From Diphasiastrum complanatum (lineage: Eukaryota > Streptophyta > Lycopodiopsida > Lycopodiales > Lycopodiaceae), in NCBI GenBank assembly GCA_029204225.1, contig CM055097.1:30037785-30101784 (forward strand): DNA of 64,000 nt. Reading direction: 5' to 3'. The notes under the pieces are model-generated. The model saw only the letters and a program-made list of their open reading frames with translations. It ran no database searches and had not been told where the DNA came from. Made by a program: the position numbers and the translations under genes. Below are positions 60,301 to 64,000 of the stretch, piece after piece (position 1 is the stretch's first letter; each line of letters begins with the position of its first letter).

Positions 60301-60367
60301 AGAGCGAGAAGGAAAAAACGAGACTGAAGTTTTGAAGGAACAAGCACAAAAGGAATGGAAACCCAAT
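53548..60367 (+). CDS. eIF4B-related gene, first two coding exons (partial)
   Basis: Exon 1 is 53548-53694 (49 codons) and exon 2 is 60257-60367 (37 codons). Both are phase 0, with donor AAG/GTGCGC, acceptor TTCTTCAG and donor AAT/GTAAGA. Exon 1 begins MTSNGGGAEEESGSSSSRPK and contains RPKLSLQPRG. Exon 2 reads PSPFGAARPREQVIAEREGK, then NETEVLKEQAQKEWKPN. A (R/K)PKLxLxPR motif followed by an xPFGxARPRE motif is the signature of eIF4B-related plant proteins, RNA-binding cofactors of the eIF4A helicase in cap-dependent translation. The Ala-rich low-complexity stretch of exon 1 is typical of such disordered N-termini. Later exons were not found within 64000; an acceptor-like TTTTGTTTTAG at 60442-60452 leads to no recognisable domain. 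The start is the first ATG after a purine-rich 5' UTR (53511-53541). The family call rests on these two motifs only. Confidence 0.65.
54262..54323. repeat. (AG)n microsatellite
   Basis: 62 bp of AG repeat. It is followed by GGCCCTGTTTATGAAACATG, duplicated 45 bp later as GGCCCTGTTTATGAAGCATG. Confidence 0.96.
57105..57330. repeat. Foldback cluster of AACCGTGG inverted repeats
   Basis: At least six copies of AACCGTGG or its complement lie in about 225 bp. 57278-57315 is a perfect 38-bp palindrome (half-site TGAACCGTACCACGGTTCA). Next to it CCCACGGTTCT and AGAACCGTGGG (57317-57339 region) pair with a one-base loop. Between the left and right clusters lies AT-rich DNA with ATTAATTAATTAAT twice. 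This is a MITE or transposon-terminus style structure, but no target duplication was identified. Confidence 0.8.
57431..57993 (+). other. Two unrecognised open frames next to the foldback cluster
   Basis: 57431-57619 encodes an acidic 62-residue frame (SLFDDECDCFEDFFDNGCEE). 57718-57993 encodes 91 residues (ATLIEIGDDPSIFEVVFAIL, SWIEELGYILGVDAINIVV, CALCRKKYFFEEV). Composition is protein-like, but I recognise no family. They may be remains of one gene split by frameshifts, or of a transposon linked to the foldback. Confidence 0.3.
57971..58140 (-). pseudogene. Ty3/gypsy RT C-terminal scrap
   Basis: On -, LDPRKPKVILTWPTPTDVHH followed by IHMFLGLSFSS and FTPLRN. This corresponds to the gypsy block VDPxKIxAIxxWPTPxxxxxxRSFLGLxxYYRRFI....APLT at the RT end. 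No other gypsy domain is contiguous. Confidence 0.7.
58314..58358. repeat. Short tandem repeat, 15-bp unit
   Basis: CATATGAGCTTGCTT occurs twice in tandem and a third time partly (CATATGACTTCCC). Confidence 0.8.
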
Positions 60368-61159
60368 GTAAGAATCAAATCTATTCAAATGAGAAGTTAG
60401 CTATAAGTCATACACTTACCATGAATTGCTGCTTTACATATTTTTGTTTTAGATTAGATCAATCGCTCATAAGAAGAGTAAAAATCATTTGTGTTTGGTT
60501 AACGGCCTTTTGATTGGTTTATGGTCATGTAATTTAGTAACATATGTGCTATATGGAATTGTAGGTAAAGCTTTGTGGGAAATTCTAGTAGAGAAAATTA
60601 TCATCTAGTGACTATGCAGATGTCCATTTGTTAAGCAATCTCATGATCCAAATGAGTCGTGATATATAAATGGTTTGGTGCTTAGCTTGTATTTCGCTGT
60701 GGGAAAGCTCTAACTGGTGTAGTTAGTTAGCTATGCAATTTTTTTTCCAATGCAATCTAAATGGAGCATGCTTTTACATCCAACTCATAGATACGCGTTC
60801 CAAGCTCTTTGGTCATTCTGTTTTCTGTCTATAGAACATAACACATTTGGTATTTATTGAAATATTTTTCAACTTTAAAAAACCCCCTTCCCCAAAAGGA
60901 AAATTGGAGACCATATTTTTGCAAGCCAATTTCTTTTAGAGTCTTGGGGCCGCAAAGACTTATGTTCAGAATATGGACCATTTTCTTCCATTGAATTCAA
61001 AGTATATGAGATTATTTTCGTAGAGTAAATGAGATTGAAAGTGAACATTCAGTAGCGATAATTGACACTAGCTTTTGGAACAAGCCATACCATATAAGCA
61101 ACCTCAATATGAAGATGAGTTTTAACATTTCTTTTCTAGGAATATACCATACCATTTTA
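60368..61159 (+). other. Downstream of exon 2, no recognised exon
   Basis: Presumed intron 2 of the eIF4B-related gene. The sequence is AT-rich with no domain. The acceptor-like site at 60442-60452 opens a frame (SIAHKKSKNHLCLVNG...) that does not resemble the family. Confidence 0.4.
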
Positions 61160-61345
61160 GTTCAACTACAAGCGTCTGACCCCGGGACGCGTGCCATTTT
61201 TTTTAAAAAAATATTTTTACACTAAATAACAGTAAAAAAGCTTTAAAAAAACAAACGAAGCGGATGCGTTCGGACCCCTGGACGCACCCCTGGCGCGTCC
61301 GTGTCCGGACGCGGATGCGGACGCGCGTTCGGACGTAGCGTCCAC

Positions 61346-61350
<5 letters not shown>
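61160..61350. repeat. GC-rich patch of GGACGCG-type words, left
   Basis: CCCCGGGACGCGTG at 61181, then after AT-rich spacer GCGCGTCCGTGTCCGGACGC and GGATGCGGACGCGCGTTCGG. Its composition is sharply unlike the flanks. It is followed by a TA array. Confidence 0.6.

Positions 61351-61389
<39 letters not shown>
61351..61389. repeat. (TA)n microsatellite
   Basis: About 39 bp of TA repeat. Confidence 0.95.
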
Positions 61390-61391
<2 letters not shown>

Positions 61392-61649
61392 TATCAATTA
61401 CTTTTGGACTTTGGCAAAATTCATTTTCAAAAATGGACTTGAGAATTTCAAGACATTGTTTAATTACAAAAATTCGAGATGGGATAGTTCTCAAATTATC
61501 TGTCTCTACACTGAAATACTATATCGACCTTTTAGAAGTACACTAAAAGATAAATTTCCCTGTCGACCCTTGCCACTTGGCAATACCCTGACACATAGGC
61601 AAGTGAGTAGGCTGACACGTGTATATATATATATCAGACATGCACGTTT

Positions 61650-61830
61650 GGGCCAGGCGCGGCCTTTTCGCGTCCGCATCCGACCCCGGGGCGCGAGGTC
61701 GGACGCGTCCATTTTTTATTTTATTTTATTATTTTTAAAGCTGGACGCGTCTAGTGGACACATCTAGCATACGGGCACAGACGCGTCCGGGTCCCGGGCA
61801 TGCATCCGGGACCCGGATGCATTAAAAAAA
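61650..61830. repeat. GC-rich patch of GGACGCG-type words, right
   Basis: CGCGTCCGCATCCGACCCCG, GAGGTCGGACGCGTCC, GACGCGTCCGGGTCCCGGGC and GCATCCGGGACCCGGATGC, the last a perfect 19-base inverted repeat with one central base. Several words are the reverse complement of the left patch, so the two may be arms of one inverted element. Confidence 0.6.
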
Positions 61831-61876
61831 AAAAACAGAAAACAGGCTGCGGGGCAGCAGACCGCGCTACCCCGCG

Positions 61877-61878
<2 letters not shown>

Positions 61879-61928
<50 letters not shown>
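61879..61928. repeat. (AG)n microsatellite
   Basis: 50 bp of AG repeat after a short GC-rich stretch. Confidence 0.96.
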
Positions 61929-61930
<2 letters not shown>

Positions 61931-62599
61931 CATGTGGGTGTGTGTGTGTGAAAGAGAGATTAGGGTGTGTGTTACGGCGCTAATGGGAGTTTGTACCATT
62001 AGGGTGCTGTCTTAGACGTAGGGGCTAGGCCTAATTCGGATAATAGCTGAGTAGCACCATGGGCTATGCCTACATGCGGTATAGGCATGTGTGTTGCATC
62101 CTAATATGGGATAGGATGTACATGCACTGTGTCTGTGCATGGGTCTTTGCTATTATGGGTTAGGGGTACCTACATGCAGTAGAATTTCAGCCAAAAGTTT
62201 TTACGGCGGACAAGAAGTTCAAGCAGCCGGTAGCGAATCATGGATTAACAGGTGGAACAGTTATTTTGGTCTACATGGGTGCCGAATAGGTAGCAGAAGC
62301 AAAGCAGTTCACAAAAAACTATGCAAAATGTCATGTACTTTTAGTACGTCAATGCTTATCAATGCCTTAAAATATCCATTGTAATCTTTGTAGGCCCAAA
62401 AGGAGCTATTAGCCTTAAGAACAAGGCGGTTCTCTCTTTAGGCCCTCCAAAGTAGCTAATAAGGAGAATAGGCCAATAAGGGCCCAATGTCTAAATAACT
62501 CTTAACAAGGGCTAACTATCCTTCAAGATAGTTAAGTTAAGAGCATTGTCTATAACTAGGCAAGAGACATCATTTTGTGAATCTTTTAGCTTATTTGCA
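61929..62599. other. No gene seen
   Basis: Mixed sequence. An 81-codon frame at 62139-62384 has no recognised domain. GGCCC words (62385-62490) resemble those near 43.9 kb and may mark LTR DNA. Confidence 0.4.
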
Positions 62600-63140
62600 A
62601 TTGAGAGAACTATTGAATTTTCAGGTCTGTTCAGACTCATTTTTAGCATATAACTTTGTTTTTAATTTCTAATTTGATTCCATAGACTTTTAGAGCTTGG
62701 TTTTAGCTTTCATTTGCACCAATTTGCAAGCAATTTGGGTAAGGGATGCAAAAGTTATTGCAATTTTCCCAAAAGCTGTCAAAATAGGTGATTATAAATT
62801 CGTTTTTACTTTGTTTGAATTTTTCAGATTTGAAATGATTCTCTTATCCTAGTTTCTTTACATAGGCTTTTAGAGCATTGTCTTAGCTTTAATTTGATCC
62901 ATATGGCAGGTCATTTGGATTAGTATCCAAAAAGTTATGACAAATCTTGATTTGTAGCTCTAGTTGTGTTAGTTTTCTTTCTTCAAATTTTCAGACCTGT
63001 TCTGTTGTAGATTCGACCTATCAAATCACATTCAATCATTGATTTGATCCTTAAGGCTGATAGAGCTTGTTCTTAGCTTTTCAGAGGTACCAAGTTTATG
63101 TGATTTGGATCAATATTGAGAGAGTTATGATCAAATTAGT
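62600..63140. repeat. Three diverged tandem units, period about 180-190 bp
   Basis: Each unit has, in order, TTTTCAGxTxTG, a GATT-rich part, (T/A)TAGAGC(T/A)T(T)G, TCTTAGCTTT, a TTTGGxT word and AAGTTATG(A/C). The TAGAGC words fall at about 62694, 62872 and 63062. It is noncoding. Confidence 0.65.
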
Positions 63141-63351
63141 GAAGCTGGGTCAGATTTGCTAGAATTCTGGAAATTTTCTTTTGTATTTATGGGTGAGAGA
63201 GAAGCACTTTAAAATTTCAATTTGAAGTTTCTTTTTGCTGTAAATTTTTTTCAGTTTCTTCATTTTGAAAGGTCCGTAAGTCTTTTTACGTCATTTTTTT
63301 CTCAAAAAAAAAAATTAACTTTTTTTTATTAAAAGAAATTTTTTTTTTTGC
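63141..63351. other. A/T homopolymer-rich spacer
   Basis: Several A and T runs of 8-11 bases. Nothing else was recognised. Confidence 0.4.
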
Positions 63352-63531
63352 AATATCGGTTTCGAGCGCGGGTGGACTATTCAAAAAGTTCGGATATTCT
63401 ATTTACGCTTGAAACCGATATCCCGAAATTCCCCCCCCCCCCCCCCCCCCACCCCTCCAATATCGATTTCGAGTGCGTTTTTTCTGCTCTACTCTTGTCC
63501 TAGTACTTTGTGTGCGCTTGAATCCGATATC
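63352..63531. repeat. Array of two hairpin units with TATCGGTTTCGAGCG arms
   Basis: Unit 1 is 63352-63422, with arms AATATCGGTTTCGAGCGCG and CGCTTGAAACCGATATC. Unit 2 is 63459-63531, with arms AATATCGATTTCGAGTGCG and GTGCGCTTGAATCCGATATC. They are the same arms and similar loop size as at 24104-24328. The units are separated by a C20 run. Confidence 0.8.
63431..63450. repeat. (C)20 homopolymer
   Basis: Twenty C in a row between the two hairpins. Its length is uncertain because of likely sequencing error. Confidence 0.9.
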
Positions 63532-63832
63532 GAGTGTACAAAACTCTTAACTTGTCCATTTACTTCCATAACCTTCTAGTGTGAGTTCGGATTTCAGTGA
63601 AGTAAAAACTAAAATCGATCAGAACGACGAGCTTGACACTGCTAAGTTAAATTTACCCTCTGTCAAATTTCCTTGTATTTTATTTGTGTATTTTCGATCC
63701 TCATATCATCTCCGTCTGAGTTCGGAATTGAATGCTGTAAAAAGCAAAAGTGCTCAGTTGTATATGAACTACAACTTTTTGCCATTCTCAGTTTCACTCA
63801 TCGTAGAACTCTGAGTTTTAAGTGGGTGGAGA

Positions 63833-63916
63833 AACTGTCAAGAGCTTATTTCCTTGCAAAAATTAAACTTTGCAAACTGTCAAGAGCTTATTTCTTTGGA
63901 AAAATTAAACTTCGCA
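63833..63916. repeat. 42-bp tandem duplication
   Basis: Two adjacent 42-bp units starting AACTGTCAAGAGCTTATTTC, with three mismatches. The length is a multiple of three and the + frame reads KLSRAYFLAKIKLC then KLSRAYFFGKIKLR. Confidence 0.9.
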
Positions 63917-63976
63917 ATTTTGTCTATAAGGGTCCTTATAAATTTTCAAACTCCTATTCTCCTTTGATTTGTCAAA

Positions 63977-64000
63977 ATGGATTCTGATTTTGATTATGAG
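63977..64000 (+). other. Possible start codon at the window edge
   Basis: CAAAATGGATTCTG gives MDSDFDYE, in good start context (A at -3, G at +4), and is open to the end. MDS starts also open two copia gag proteins here, so a retroelement gag is as likely as a host gene. Confidence 0.25.

Noticed and set aside
60442-60600. Third exon of the eIF4B-related gene after the TTTTGTTTTAG acceptor
   Set aside because: The frame (SIAHKKSKNHLCLVNG) does not continue the expected charged, helical eIF4B-type sequence, and no matching donor is convincing.

Overview
The window is plant nuclear DNA. It is AT-rich, has spliced genes with long introns and long simple-sequence repeats, and is dominated by LTR retrotransposon wreckage. 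A plant-type HD-Zip II gene and a plant-like eIF4B-related gene support this. I cannot name the species. The retroelement load and one intron of about 6.6 kb suggest a seed plant with a large, slowly purged genome (inference).

Two host genes are readable. A complete four-exon HD-Zip class II gene (297 aa) lies at 18778-20016 on +. The first two coding exons of an eIF4B-related gene lie at 53548-60367 on +, separated by a repeat-filled intron, and the gene probably runs on past the window. A decayed histone H3-like sequence lies at 24367-24798.

The rest is mostly Ty1/copia. One family, called A here, has 272-276 bp LTRs with unusual ends (AGTTAGAATT...AATTCTAAGT) and occurs five times: A1 (130-4878, -), A5 (13832-15148, +, 3' end only), A2 (28778-34407, +, both LTRs, CTTAA duplication), a scrambled A3 (39438-43412, +) and A4 (44615-47150, -). 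Protein order in the fuller copies is gag, CCHC knuckle, protease, integrase, RT, RNase H. All are broken. A1 and A2 share the same frameshift and the same stop codon, so they descend from an already defective source. Other copia fragments lie at 11.7-12.5, 28.4-28.8 plus 34.4-34.8, 36.3-38.6, 47.3-48.2, 48.6-51.2 and 52.2-52.7 kb. Ty3/gypsy scraps lie at 12.85-13.41 and 57.97-58.14 kb. A 173-bp hAT-type MITE with perfect 8-bp target duplications sits at 52859-53031.

Structures not explained by ordinary transposons are two arrays of roughly 70-bp hairpins built on a TATCGGTTTCGAGCG arm (24.1 and 63.4 kb), a cluster of AACCGTGG inverted repeats including a perfect 38-bp palindrome (57.1-57.3 kb), GC-rich patches made of GGACGCG words (61.2-61.8 kb), and several private tandem duplications. 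No tRNA, rRNA or CRISPR feature was recognised. Coordinates of fragment edges were set by eye from alignments between copies and may be off by several bases.
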